From Bdellovibrio sp. KM01 (GTDB lineage: Bacteria > Bdellovibrionota > Bdellovibrionia > Bdellovibrionales > Bdellovibrionaceae), in the NCBI RefSeq assembly GCF_013752535.1, contig NZ_CP058348.1, positions 1,426,001 through 1,490,000 of the forward strand: a stretch of 64,000 bases of DNA. Direction: 5' to 3'. Below, one piece after another: positions 46,589 to 55,510 of this stretch; the first letter of the stretch is position 1; every line of letters begins with the position of its first letter. The position numbers and the translations under genes are program-made. The notes under the pieces were generated by a model that ran no database searches, had not been told where the DNA came from, and saw only the letters and a list, made by a program, of their open reading frames with translations.

Positions 46589-48043
46589 CTAGTTGGTACT
46601 TTTAAACAAAAATGGATATGTAACTAGCACGCGCGTTCCGCCTTGTGGGGCAGGGAACTTCCATGCGGCTACACGATTCAAAATACAGCCTTCAACAGTT
46701 GAGTTTTTCAAAGTTGTATCGCCAATGATCTGTTGTTCAACTTGACCAGTACCACCGATCGTAAATTTAACAGCGACCTTACCGAACAAATCTGGATTCG
46801 CACTCAACTGTCTTTCATAACAGTAAAGGATCTGACCTAATTTGGATTTGATATACTGAGCGATGACCTCACGGTCTAAACCACCCGTAATTTCAGATTC
46901 CTCTTCGATCAAACCAACACCGGCATTACCAGTGCCACCAGCGGCCATCCCACCCATGCCGGAAGCGTTTTTACCGCCACCTTTACCATTTGTGGAAATC
47001 AACACGCCACTGCCGTTACCTGCAGCACCCCAGTCACGACCAGAGCGTTCGATGTTGCCGACAGCTGCCAAGCCACGACCGGATGGACCGGAACCAGCTT
47101 TTACACCTTGAGCAAACATAACGTTCGCACTTTTCGCGCCTTGCGCTGAGACCTTACCAATCAATTTAGAAATACGACCGTCAGAGATCGATTTCATCAT
47201 GTTGGCAAGTTTGCCTCCGCCACCAGCAGCAGGCGTATCGTTTTTCGGAGTAGCGGCAGCCGGAGCTGCTGCAACTTGCTGCTGTTTAGCTGTTTCGGAT
47301 TTTTTGCGCTTTGGTTTAATCTCTGTTTTAACAATGATCTTTTGCGCGACTTTAGGCTGTTCCGCCGCCATCGAGTGAACATCCGTTTTAGGTCCGAACA
47401 AAGCGGCTGTTACAAACAGGGCCGCAGCACCCAGCATCAAGATCACACCTTTTTTGGAGTCTTCGTCCACCAGGGAAGAAGTGCTGAAGCGGCCCATAGC
47501 CGCGGCATCGTCCATAGAAAGCGTTCTTTGCGATACTTCGACATCACCCAGCAACTGACGGTGCCAATCCTGAGATGGCACGCAGGCCACTTTGGTGTTG
47601 CTGAAATCCGGTTTGAATGCTTTGTTCAAGGGCTGGATTTTAGTCTGTAACACGCGGCCATGTTGTTTTACCATGAACAATTGGAATTTCTTACCAACAG
47701 ATTCATCACGGCCGGCTTTATCCAGGCGGGTGTATAGATCTACTTCTTTTTTGATTGGATCAAATTGCAATGTGCATTCATCCAAAGTCACAGTCGTGTC
47801 TTTGTTCAAGGCGATGGCTGGGGATTGTTTCAATCCGCTGGAGGTAGCCATATCCATATCGACATAGAACCATTGACCGTTACGATATTCAAATACACCT
47901 TGAATACCTTTTGTCTTTGGAGAAATGGAAATAATATCCGCAAGGCGGGAAGAACCAAACGTCTGAGTTTCATTCGTTGGTCTTAATTTCCAGGTTTTTG
48001 CAGTCCCATCTTTTAGAGACTGACGTACAATCAACGTGAGCAT
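46589..48043 (-). CDS. GltG-like protein: FHA-like, one membrane span, TonB/AgmX-type C terminus
   Basis: 484 residues. The first ~100 resemble an FHA fold (TQTFGSSRLADIISISPKTKGIQGVFEYRNGQWFYVDMD). One transmembrane helix follows (about 203-222, VILMLGAAALFVTAALFG), then a Lys/Ala/Pro-rich then Gly-rich flexible periplasmic stretch, and a C-terminal domain like AgmX/PglI and TonB proteins (QILYCYERQLSANPDLFGKVAVKF, then VEGCILNRVAAWKFPAP) with two Cys. Such a protein can link cytoplasm to periplasm. It matches the GltG type of M. xanthus in domain order; gene identity is inference. Confidence 0.88.
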   Translation of the reverse strand: MLTLIVRQSLKDGTAKTWKLRPTNETQTFGSSRLADIISISPKTKGIQGVFEYRNGQWFYVDMDMATSSGLKQSPAIALNKDTTVTLDECTLQFDPIKKEVDLYTRLDKAGRDESVGKKFQLFMVKQHGRVLQTKIQPLNKAFKPDFSNTKVACVPSQDWHRQLLGDVEVSQRTLSMDDAAAMGRFSTSSLVDEDSKKGVILMLGAAALFVTAALFGPKTDVHSMAAEQPKVAQKIIVKTEIKPKRKKSETAKQQQVAAAPAAATPKNDTPAAGGGGKLANMMKSISDGRISKLIGKVSAQGAKSANVMFAQGVKAGSGPSGRGLAAVGNIERSGRDWGAAGNGSGVLISTNGKGGGKNASGMGGMAAGGTGNAGVGLIEEESEITGGLDREVIAQYIKSKLGQILYCYERQLSANPDLFGKVAVKFTIGGTGQVEQQIIGDTTLKNSTVEGCILNRVAAWKFPAPQGGTRVLVTYPFLFKSTN

Positions 48044-48068
48044 AATACACCTCTAAGTAAAAATAATC

Positions 48069-48317
48069 TTAGTTATTCAAATACAGCGCTGATTCCCTGA
48101 TACGGCCGTCCATATCTTTTTGTACGTCATACAACGGCATAAATTTAATACCGCGTTTTTGTACTAGATATGCGCCATCAGGGTTACGAACTGTACCCTT
48201 GAGGTTCATGTCACCGAAATTTACTTCCTGGACTTTACGAACTGTTCTTTGCTTAGCAAAGGCAGTCGATGACCCCAGAAGAAGAAAAACTGTCATCAAT
48301 TGGATGAAAGCTTTCAC
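48069..48317 (-). CDS. Small secreted protein of the Glt-like operon
   Basis: 82 residues from GTG 48317, preceded by GGAGGG. Signal peptide (VKAFIQLMTVFLLLGSSTAFA), then KQRTVRKVQEVNFGDMNLKG and a positively charged mature part. In-frame start at 48407 would lie within the giant TPR gene and lacks a site. I recognise no domain. It sits between the giant TPR gene (stop 48332) and the GltG-like gene, so it is presumably a small envelope partner. Confidence 0.8.
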   Translation of the reverse strand: MKAFIQLMTVFLLLGSSTAFAKQRTVRKVQEVNFGDMNLKGTVRNPDGAYLVQKRGIKFMPLYDVQKDMDGRIRESALYLNN

Positions 48318-48331
48318 TTGTACCCTCCATA

Positions 48332-51300
48332 CTACAAGTCTCCCGAAGTTACGTGCTGACCGACTTTGTTTTGATTTTTGATAAATTGAATTTTCTTGCT
48401 TAACCATTCACGCAAATCTGCTTGCGCGCTGCTGGCTTTGAATGCCTTTTCATAGGAATCCAACGCTAGCGTGGGGCTTCCTTTGAAAGTCTCAAGGATA
48501 TGAGCTTGTTCCAGAAGGTAGTCGATATTGTCTTTTTTGTTCGCAGCGATCAAATCTTTGATCATTGCTAGAGCTTTATCGACCTGACCCTTTTGAGCAT
48601 AAGATTCACTCAAAAGCGTTCCCACGTTTAAAGTATACAACTGATCTTTTTGGAGTGTAGAAAATTTTTCGACAGCGCGAGAGAAATCTCCCTCTGAGAA
48701 AGCTTTCACTCCAGCGAAAGTTTCCATTTCTGTCGAAGGCATTTGCATGTTCAAAACCTTCTCAAAATACTGCATCGCGGATTTGATGCCATCTTCTTTA
48801 TAAGTTAAACGGGCCTTTTGATATACAAAAGGAGACGCTTCAGGTTGAGCCTTCAATGCCGCATCAATTAACCACATCGCTTTGTCGCTATAGCCTTTAC
48901 CTTCGCTTCCTACGCTCGCATAGAAAAGACCAAGGGCTCTTGTTTCTTTGCTCTTAGCGAGTTCCAAGCCCAGTTTTTCCACGATATCGAACTGTCTAGA
49001 ACCATAACAATTTCCAGCAACTTCGAACGTGTTTACTTTTGAAATATCACCAGTCATTACAGCAGTTTTGTTACATGTCTTATTGGGACGAATCTCATAA
49101 CGAGACACTTTACCAATCGTCATGTCCGAAGAAGCCGGCAGGAATACTCCCAGTTTTTCCGGAGCAGGGAATTGAGCAATCGGCGTGATCGTTTTATCAG
49201 CGCCAATGCTTGTGTAAGAGCGTGTCGTCGTCGCAGATTGACCAACTGTTGCTGCCAAAGCTTTTAACTTCGCGTCGTTGTCGTTCTTTTTATCCTGGAT
49301 AGGATTCGTCAGCTTCGCAAGCTCTCCACGCAGTTGTTTTTGGTCATCCGGACTCAAAGAAGCGGGAAGTGGCATAGAAGTTAAGCTATCAATGTAGTTG
49401 CCATAGACACGGTCGATACCGCGCAAAGCATCCAACTGTTGATATGGATCTTTGGACATTTTCAAAGCAGTGACATAAGCCGTTTGCGCTTTATCAAGTT
49501 TCTCCGTCTTGATTGCCAGAACCGTCGCGAATTTTTCTTCACGAGCTTTTACGCTTTGAGCGATGAATTCTCTTTCCAAAACTGCCGCTTGAATCAGGCG
49601 GGCAGCGGCACGAGTTTCAGCAGGGACAGAGCGACCGTTCGCTTTCATTGAAAGATCAAACGCCGCCGTCATTTTACCCGCATCAAGCAAGGCTTGAGCT
49701 TTTTCAATCATCGCTTCAGTTGTGTAAGGTTCGATTCCTTTGGCAGAGATTTGATTTAAAAGCTTATCGTACTCCGGGGACTTCTTGTCATTCTTAAATG
49801 AATCAAGAAGTTTACCGTAAATACGCTCCGTCGTTTTGCTGTCAGCTGCAGACAGAATTCCCATATAAGAGGCGCGAGCGTCTTTCACGCGTTTTTCCAT
49901 CAGATAAATATCAGCTGCCGCTTCCAGATATTGGTTGCGACCTTTTTTATCCAGGTCCGCCACTTTTGCCAATGTATCAGCGGCTTTTGCCGTCTGACCG
50001 ATGTCAGCGTAAGCTTTTGCGGAGTCTTTCAAAGCATCCAGGTTCTTTTTATCGTCTGGATATTTTTGCACGTATTTCAAAGACATCTCAGCGGCATCAT
50101 AGACTTTGCCTTCAGTATAAAGAATACCGATAGCCTGCCACAACGCATCTTGAGAAAGCTTGGAGTTGTCATGCTCCTTTGCGTAAGCAATCAACTTTTG
50201 CGCTGCTTGGTCTTTGTCACCAGTTTTTGCAAACTCCTGAATTTCAGTGAAGTGAGCTTCTTCCTGGATCTTGTTCATGTTTTTCTTACGAGAAGCATCT
50301 GTTGTTGAATTCGCGATTTGTTTCGAAAACTCTTTGATACCCACGAAGTCTTTTTTGATGTTAAGCATATCCAAAACCAGGTCTTCTGATTTTCTGCGGA
50401 TTTCGTCGTTGCCTTTCAACGTCGTCAAAGGCTTCAACCATTTTTCGGCTTCAGGGTAGTTGTTTTCTTCGTAAGCGATGTGACCAATTTTGAATTTAAC
50501 CGCAATAGCGTATTTCCCAGTCGGGTGTTTCGCGAGATAGTTTGCCGCCAATTCTTTACGCTCAGATTCCTTCAAAGGCTCTGATTTTTTCTCGATAGAT
50601 TTTTCTTTCGAGAATAGAGCAGCGTAGTTTGCATCATGGCGAAGGATATCATCAGTGGATTTGTCACCCACGATTTTATACTGCGTCGAGGCCTCATCGA
50701 ATTTACCCAATTGGAAAAGAAGTTCAGCATAAGCAAAACGAGTTTTCAAATCCGGTTTCGCAGGATCCTCGATATCAAGCATCAATTTAAACAGTTGCTG
50801 AGTCAGGTTAGAGAACTCAGTGTTTTGTTTGTTCTTAAGCCAGATCTCCCACCATTTTTTCGCCATATCCAGGCTGGTGCGGCGGAAACCTTCATCACAT
50901 GAAGTGATAACGGCGTCTTTTTTCTGTTCTTTTTTCCAAGACGAATCAGCACGGCAAAGATCCGAAGCAAATTGCATGTGCTTCAAAACCAAATCACGTT
51001 TTTTCAACGTCTCATTGGCTTCAACCAGCAAAAGGTGGGATTTAACCACATCGGGACCGGTTGGATGTTTGTCGATGTATTCTTCCAGGAAAACGTTCAT
51101 TTCTTTTTGACGGCTGTGCGATTCGTAAAGTTTCGCCAGGTTCATCATCGACTCGCCCAACTCTTCAGTTGTCGTGATGTCTTCAAAGAAAGAATAAAGT
51201 TTGTTTGCAGGGTAGGAGTCACCAATAAAGATTGTCAAATCGCGCAAAGCCTCTTTGCGAAGATTGTGGCGGTTTGTTGGAACTTCTCCATCTTGAAGTG

Positions 51301-52042
51301 GAGGATTGTTTTTTACGACCTGCACCAGTTTCTTGATGCCGCATTCGCTATCACGCATGTTATAGCAGGCCCAAGCGGCTTTATACATACCGTAAGAATA
51401 AACACGGCTGTTTGGGAATTTTTCAAGTCTTTCAAACTGCTCTAATGCCGCAGCGAATTTACCTTGGTCATAAAGCAATTCACCCAAAGCCAAAGTTCCA
51501 TCTGGAACCAAAGGTGATTTTGGGAAGTTCGTCAAAAGACGTTGGTAAAGTTCGTTCGAGCCTTTCATTTGACCCACTTGTTGGTGAGCGAAGGCGTTGT
51601 TGAACAGAACTTCGTCCATGAAACGGAATCTTGGAAAGTCCGATTCGATTTTTGAGTAGATCTTCATCGCGCGTTTAACTGACTCAGTTCCTTTTTCATT
51701 TGGAATCGGGAACGGGGAGAGCTTCATCATTGGATTGTCACGGTTCAAGTCAAAGAAACGACCGGACTTAGAACGGCGCATGTAAAGCTCCGCAAGGCGG
51801 TACCATAAGTCCGCCTCGTTTGAAGAGCCTTTTTGTTTTTTGATAACAGCTTGAAGAGAGTCGATCGCTTTATTTTCCGAGCGAGTGATCATCAACTCGG
51901 AACGAAGAGCTTTCTTTTCGTTCTCACCTTCATCGTTAGACATACGGACTTCTGGGATCAGTCCTTTTTCATTCTTTTCTGCAAAGCACAACAACGAGAA
52001 TAAATGTATTGCCAGAATTAGTGTTAGCGTCTGCAGTTTCAT
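48332..52042 (-). CDS. Giant periplasmic TPR protein (GltD/AgmU-like)
   Basis: 1236 residues with a signal peptide (MKLQTLTLILAIHLFSLLCFA). Many TPR units: SNEADLWYRLAELYMRRS, DEVLFNNAFAHQQVGQ, SPLVPDGTLALGELLYDQGKFAAALEQFERL, ALWQAIGILYTEGKVYDAAEMSL, and DKAMWLIDAALKAQP near the end. Length and composition match the GltD/AgmU class of M. xanthus gliding proteins. It should line the periplasm and bind the motor and outer-membrane parts. It starts four bases after the TolR-like gene and is followed by the small secreted gene. Confidence 0.9.
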   Translation of the reverse strand: MKLQTLTLILAIHLFSLLCFAEKNEKGLIPEVRMSNDEGENEKKALRSELMITRSENKAIDSLQAVIKKQKGSSNEADLWYRLAELYMRRSKSGRFFDLNRDNPMMKLSPFPIPNEKGTESVKRAMKIYSKIESDFPRFRFMDEVLFNNAFAHQQVGQMKGSNELYQRLLTNFPKSPLVPDGTLALGELLYDQGKFAAALEQFERLEKFPNSRVYSYGMYKAAWACYNMRDSECGIKKLVQVVKNNPPLQDGEVPTNRHNLRKEALRDLTIFIGDSYPANKLYSFFEDITTTEELGESMMNLAKLYESHSRQKEMNVFLEEYIDKHPTGPDVVKSHLLLVEANETLKKRDLVLKHMQFASDLCRADSSWKKEQKKDAVITSCDEGFRRTSLDMAKKWWEIWLKNKQNTEFSNLTQQLFKLMLDIEDPAKPDLKTRFAYAELLFQLGKFDEASTQYKIVGDKSTDDILRHDANYAALFSKEKSIEKKSEPLKESERKELAANYLAKHPTGKYAIAVKFKIGHIAYEENNYPEAEKWLKPLTTLKGNDEIRRKSEDLVLDMLNIKKDFVGIKEFSKQIANSTTDASRKKNMNKIQEEAHFTEIQEFAKTGDKDQAAQKLIAYAKEHDNSKLSQDALWQAIGILYTEGKVYDAAEMSLKYVQKYPDDKKNLDALKDSAKAYADIGQTAKAADTLAKVADLDKKGRNQYLEAAADIYLMEKRVKDARASYMGILSAADSKTTERIYGKLLDSFKNDKKSPEYDKLLNQISAKGIEPYTTEAMIEKAQALLDAGKMTAAFDLSMKANGRSVPAETRAAARLIQAAVLEREFIAQSVKAREEKFATVLAIKTEKLDKAQTAYVTALKMSKDPYQQLDALRGIDRVYGNYIDSLTSMPLPASLSPDDQKQLRGELAKLTNPIQDKKNDNDAKLKALAATVGQSATTTRSYTSIGADKTITPIAQFPAPEKLGVFLPASSDMTIGKVSRYEIRPNKTCNKTAVMTGDISKVNTFEVAGNCYGSRQFDIVEKLGLELAKSKETRALGLFYASVGSEGKGYSDKAMWLIDAALKAQPEASPFVYQKARLTYKEDGIKSAMQYFEKVLNMQMPSTEMETFAGVKAFSEGDFSRAVEKFSTLQKDQLYTLNVGTLLSESYAQKGQVDKALAMIKDLIAANKKDNIDYLLEQAHILETFKGSPTLALDSYEKAFKASSAQADLREWLSKKIQFIKNQNKVGQHVTSGDL

Positions 52043-52046
52043 AGGG

Positions 52047-52547
52047 CTATTCTCCGACCATTGTCACCAATTTCAACTGAGGAAAGCCTGCCATAGATGC
52101 TGTATACATCACTTTGCGAAGAGTCGCATAAGGAAGGTCTTTGTCAGCCTGTAAAAGAATTTTTCCTTCTTTTACCCACTTTTCCTTTTCGGTTGAATTT
52201 TTGGCCATGTGGTCCAGTTTTTCAAACAGAGGTTTAATAAAGTTCGCATCAGTAGACTCAAGGTCCTGGGCCAGGAAGTCTTCATTTCTAACATCTGCAA
52301 TTTTGTCTTTATCGATTTTTAACGCTTCCTTCGATAATGAAATTTTAACTGCTTCTACGGGATTTGCAGTTGTAGCCGAAGTAGGCAAACGCAAACCGGA
52401 TTCAGGAAGAATTTCAACTTGCGAAGTTGAATAGGATTGAAGCAAGAATACCAGCAGGATCGTGAACATGTCAGTCATGGAAGTAATGTTCAGTGTGAAC
52501 GTGGAATTCTTTTTAATATTAGGATCAAAACGACGACGGCGTGACAT
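52047..52547 (-). CDS. TolR/ExbD-family motor subunit with intramembrane Asp
   Basis: 166 residues. A basic cytoplasmic start (MSRRRRFDPNIKK), then one membrane span NITSMTDMFTILLVFLLQS with the conserved proton-path Asp in the position seen in TolR/ExbD, and a periplasmic domain ending IPQLKLVTMVGE. Belongs with the TolQ-like gene 53152 and the partner 52551. It corresponds to AglS/AglQ-type subunits of the gliding motor by family. It starts three bases after its partner's stop. Confidence 0.92.
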   Translation of the reverse strand: MSRRRRFDPNIKKNSTFTLNITSMTDMFTILLVFLLQSYSTSQVEILPESGLRLPTSATTANPVEAVKISLSKEALKIDKDKIADVRNEDFLAQDLESTDANFIKPLFEKLDHMAKNSTEKEKWVKEGKILLQADKDLPYATLRKVMYTASMAGFPQLKLVTMVGE

Positions 52548-52550
52548 AGT

Positions 52551-53096
52551 CTAGCCCTCCATCATGTTCGAGAAGACAACTTCTGGAAACATATATTTGG
52601 TTTCGACGGTCTTACCTTGTTTTGTATCGAAAACAGGGAAAGTGACCTTCGTATCATGCGCCTGACGAGCTTCATCCATCACTTTGACGATGTCATTGTA
52701 AGGAACTTTCGAATCAGGGCTCAGTTCAATTTTGAAAACTTCCGGGTTGGCCTTTTTCACTTCCACAAGTTTTTGGTGCAGAGATGAAAGGTCAAACTTT
52801 CCATCCTTAAGAGGGATAGTTTCCGAGTTTTCCTTACCGGCTTTGTTAACCACGATCGTGAAGCCTTCTTTCAGGTCCACTTCAAGGTTTACCACCGTCG
52901 GAGTTTTTTCTTGATCGTTACGTTGAATGGCTTCGGAAACCACTTGAGGCAGTTCCGTTTCAATCACCATCATTTGCACGAATGCGGATGATAACAGTAG
53001 TACTGGAACCAGTTTTACCATCACGGCAAGCAGGGGTGCTAAATCCAGCTCGAACTCACTGTTGTGATTGATTTTGATTTTTTTAGCGCGTCTCAT
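52551..53096 (-). CDS. TolR/ExbD-family motor subunit lacking the intramembrane Asp
   Basis: 181 residues from ATG 53096 (a TTG at 53108 is a weaker choice). MRRAKKIKINHNSEFELDLAPLLAVMVKLVPVLLLSS: the pattern N/D-L-A-P-L-L-x-V matches TolR/ExbD, but the Asp normally after PLL is Ala. A periplasmic domain with YNDIVKVMDEARQ follows. The neighbour at 52047 keeps the Asp, so the pair may form an asymmetric stator with one protonatable partner. Loss of the Asp means this subunit cannot carry protons by itself. Confidence 0.9.
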   Translation of the reverse strand: MRRAKKIKINHNSEFELDLAPLLAVMVKLVPVLLLSSAFVQMMVIETELPQVVSEAIQRNDQEKTPTVVNLEVDLKEGFTIVVNKAGKENSETIPLKDGKFDLSSLHQKLVEVKKANPEVFKIELSPDSKVPYNDIVKVMDEARQAHDTKVTFPVFDTKQGKTVETKYMFPEVVFSNMMEG

Positions 53097-53151
53097 ATAC
53101 CCACCCAATAAGAATTAAAGTTCCATCTTGGAAAATGCCCGAAGGCTTCAA

Positions 53152-53859
53152 TTAAGAAGCCTTACCTGGAGCTGATGGAGGAGTTACAGTCGGAGCTGCA
53201 ACGTGATCAGGGAATACATTTTGACGAGAAAGATTTGGAATGTGTGCGCTTGTCAGCAACTCTGCCAATTTACCGCATTTTTCCATCATCTCTTCCATCA
53301 ATTCATTTTGACGGGAAGTCAGGATTGAGAAGAACACCATCGCAGGGATCGCAACCGCAAGACCCAGCGCTGTTGTATACATGGATACTGAGATACCTTG
53401 CGCCAACAATTGTTGTTTCATCGCAGGGTCAGCAGATGCGACCGCTTGGAACGACAAGATAAGACCGTGGATCGTACCCAAAAGACCCATCAACGTAGCA
53501 ACGTTGGCTAGCATTGAAAGATAGTGAAGGCGTTTTGTGTACAAAGGTACGTTTTCAGACAAGGCGATATCGTGTGCTTGGAAGATTGTGTCGTCATCAC
53601 GATCCGCTTTTTCAAGGATCGTTTTGAATGCCGCAGCTAGAGGTTTTTTCTCCAGTTGAGCACAAAGCAACAATGCTTCATCAAGTTTTTTAGCTAATAC
53701 AAGAGTTTGGACTTTGCCCATGAACTCGTCCACATTCATGCCATACTCTTTGTAAAGCATTTTTGCGCGTTCTGCGACAAGTACTAATGAACCGATACCT
53801 GTTAGAAGAATCAACCAGCCTACGACGCCAGATTCATTCATGAACTTTAAGAATGCCAT
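53152..53859 (-). CDS. TolQ/ExbB/MotA-type motor subunit (AglR-like)
   Basis: 235 residues from ATG 53859, preceded by GGGGG (an upstream in-frame ATG at 53883 lies within the GYF-PilZ gene). Three membrane spans: VVGWLILLTGIGSLVLVAE, YLSMLANVATLMGLLGTIHGLILSFQ, and SMYTTALGLAVAIPAMVFFSI, the second carrying the GLLGT motif of ExbB/TolQ/AglR. Forms the proton-channel part of the stator with the two TolR-like subunits. It overlaps by 26 bases the GYF-PilZ gene before it. Confidence 0.95.
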   Translation of the reverse strand: MAFLKFMNESGVVGWLILLTGIGSLVLVAERAKMLYKEYGMNVDEFMGKVQTLVLAKKLDEALLLCAQLEKKPLAAAFKTILEKADRDDDTIFQAHDIALSENVPLYTKRLHYLSMLANVATLMGLLGTIHGLILSFQAVASADPAMKQQLLAQGISVSMYTTALGLAVAIPAMVFFSILTSRQNELMEEMMEKCGKLAELLTSAHIPNLSRQNVFPDHVAAPTVTPPSAPGKAS

Positions 53860-54454
53860 TTGTTTCCCCCTTGGAGCCGCCACCGCGAGCCCATTTAGTT
53901 AATTGAACCGAACCAGCTTCTGGCACTTGGAGGAAACGAACAGCATAGTGCAAGCCGGATTTCACGTTAAGTCTTTGTTTCGAATAATTCTTTCGGACGA
54001 TTTCGCATAGAACATTAAATTCTACAGGATTTACATCCGAACTTCTGAAATGAAGCATAATTTTTTGACCTAAGTAGAGGAGGGGATCGTTCAACAGAAC
54101 TAAAGCCCCGTTCTCACTTACGGACAAGGTGTGACCATCAAAAAATGAATGATCATTGTGTGCGTAGATAGGAGTTTTCAAATCTCTACGCGGAAATTTT
54201 CTTTCAATGAAAGCGCCAGATAAGTGATCCTTCGTTTGGATCAGACGCGCCAAGCGGTCTTTCGAGAATTCTGGAAGCTCGCCAACGAGTGTCCAGTTTT
54301 CAAGATGCGGAGCCCAAGCATAGTTATAATCTTGAAGCTCAGCGTTTTGGATCATTGAGATCATGGATCTGTATTCGTAGGGACCGTATTTCATGTCCCC
54401 GCGAAGTATGTACCATTGCTCAAGATTTGCTGCTGCAGATTGTTCCCCACCCAT
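53834..54454 (-). CDS. GYF-PilZ fusion protein at head of motor cluster
   Basis: 206 residues. The first ~60 residues (EQWYILRGDMKYGPYEYRSMISMIQ, AWAPHLENWTLVGELPEF) match a GYF_2/DUF4339-type domain, a fold that binds Pro-rich peptides and occurs in AgmX/GltJ. Residues about 85-195 form a PilZ-like domain: RKFPRRDLKTPIYA (RxxxR-type box), LSVSENGALVLLND (D/NxSxxG-like), and IMLHFRSSDVNPVEFNVLCEIV. No signal. Its 3' end overlaps the AglR-like gene by 26 bases, so it is expressed with the motor, perhaps letting c-di-GMP set motor state. Confidence 0.85.
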   Translation of the reverse strand: MGGEQSAAANLEQWYILRGDMKYGPYEYRSMISMIQNAELQDYNYAWAPHLENWTLVGELPEFSKDRLARLIQTKDHLSGAFIERKFPRRDLKTPIYAHNDHSFFDGHTLSVSENGALVLLNDPLLYLGQKIMLHFRSSDVNPVEFNVLCEIVRKNYSKQRLNVKSGLHYAVRFLQVPEAGSVQLTKWARGGGSKGETNGILKVHE

Positions 54455-54469
54455 TACACAATCCTTTTC

Positions 54470-55510
54470 TTAGATCTTGATCGATTTCGGATCGAAGTTG
54501 ATTTTCACGTTAGAGTTCGCGTTCGGTACAGAGCTGCCGTGGAAAGTGATTGTCAAAGTTGCGGCATCATAAGTCCAACCGTTAACGGAGTCTTGTGGAA
54601 CCACTGTGCCATCAACTGTCACAACGATCGATTCTGGAATCGGTTCGCGAGTCAGTTTGAAAGAGCTCGACAACTGGATGATTGAATCAGAGATCAACTC
54701 AAGAGTTGTACCGAAGTTTGAGCACAAGGAACCGTTGATACCACCAGTTTTGTTAGTGATTTCATGGTAACGAGTCGGGAACTTGTCAGTTTTCAATTGG
54801 TCGCGGCAAGCTGTGTCTTGGATCGCGATGTTGGAAACAGAATAGTTTCTGCCACCAGCTGTACCACCCGTATAAGTATCCAAGAAGTCGATGTAGTTTT
54901 GTACTGGATACAATTTACTGTTCGTGTAGCTTTCGCTGAAAGTGCTTACTGACTGAGAGAAGTCCTCTTCGTCAGATACGATGATGATTGCAAGTGTTGC
55001 GTCTGGACGACGGAAGCCAGCGTTGAATGGATCTTGAAGAATCTGTTTGATACTTTCAAAAGCGCGTTCGTCACCGTTACCATTGATGCCTTGTTTTACG
55101 TTAGTAATGAAGACATTGCTTAGGTTAGGAGTGTTTTTATCCATAACAAACACACCCGAGTGAGTGGAATCAACACCATCTCTAAGTCTGGCTTTAAGTG
55201 AGTTTGAGTTGAATTGTTTTTCCCAAGCATCAGTCGTACCCACAGCCATGTGGAAGTCACTGTTGTTTTGGTTAAAGCGAGAGATGAAGGACTGGAAGTT
55301 CGCAGCCAAGTTGTCTTGAGATGTTTTCATGGAACCAGAGTTGTCGATCACCCAAAGGATATCGATTTTCTTTGGAACGTAGACAGCTTCCTGCTTATAC
55401 GAATCTGAATCAGCGAGGATCGAGTATGTTCCTCCACTTTTTCCGCAACCAGCTAGCATTGTTAGCGCTGAAGCAACTACTACTGATTTGCGAGCGATTT
55501 GATTGATCAT
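54470..55510 (-). CDS. vWA-domain lipoprotein upstream of the gliding operon
   Basis: 346 residues from ATG 55510, preceded by AGGAGG. Lipobox LAGC, then a von Willebrand A domain: MIDAS DxSxS in ILWVIDNSGSMKTSQDN, Thr region SIKQILQDPFN, and DEE in VSDEEDFSQSV. The C-terminal part (about 270-346) is an immunoglobulin-like/Pro-Thr domain with TVDGTVVPQDSVNGW. Fifteen bases separate it from the GYF-PilZ gene, so it probably opens the same transcript. Role: metal-dependent adhesion or assembly of an envelope complex, inferred. Confidence 0.88.
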   Translation of the reverse strand: MINQIARKSVVVASALTMLAGCGKSGGTYSILADSDSYKQEAVYVPKKIDILWVIDNSGSMKTSQDNLAANFQSFISRFNQNNSDFHMAVGTTDAWEKQFNSNSLKARLRDGVDSTHSGVFVMDKNTPNLSNVFITNVKQGINGNGDERAFESIKQILQDPFNAGFRRPDATLAIIIVSDEEDFSQSVSTFSESYTNSKLYPVQNYIDFLDTYTGGTAGGRNYSVSNIAIQDTACRDQLKTDKFPTRYHEITNKTGGINGSLCSNFGTTLELISDSIIQLSSSFKLTREPIPESIVVTVDGTVVPQDSVNGWTYDAATLTITFHGSSVPNANSNVKINFDPKSIKI

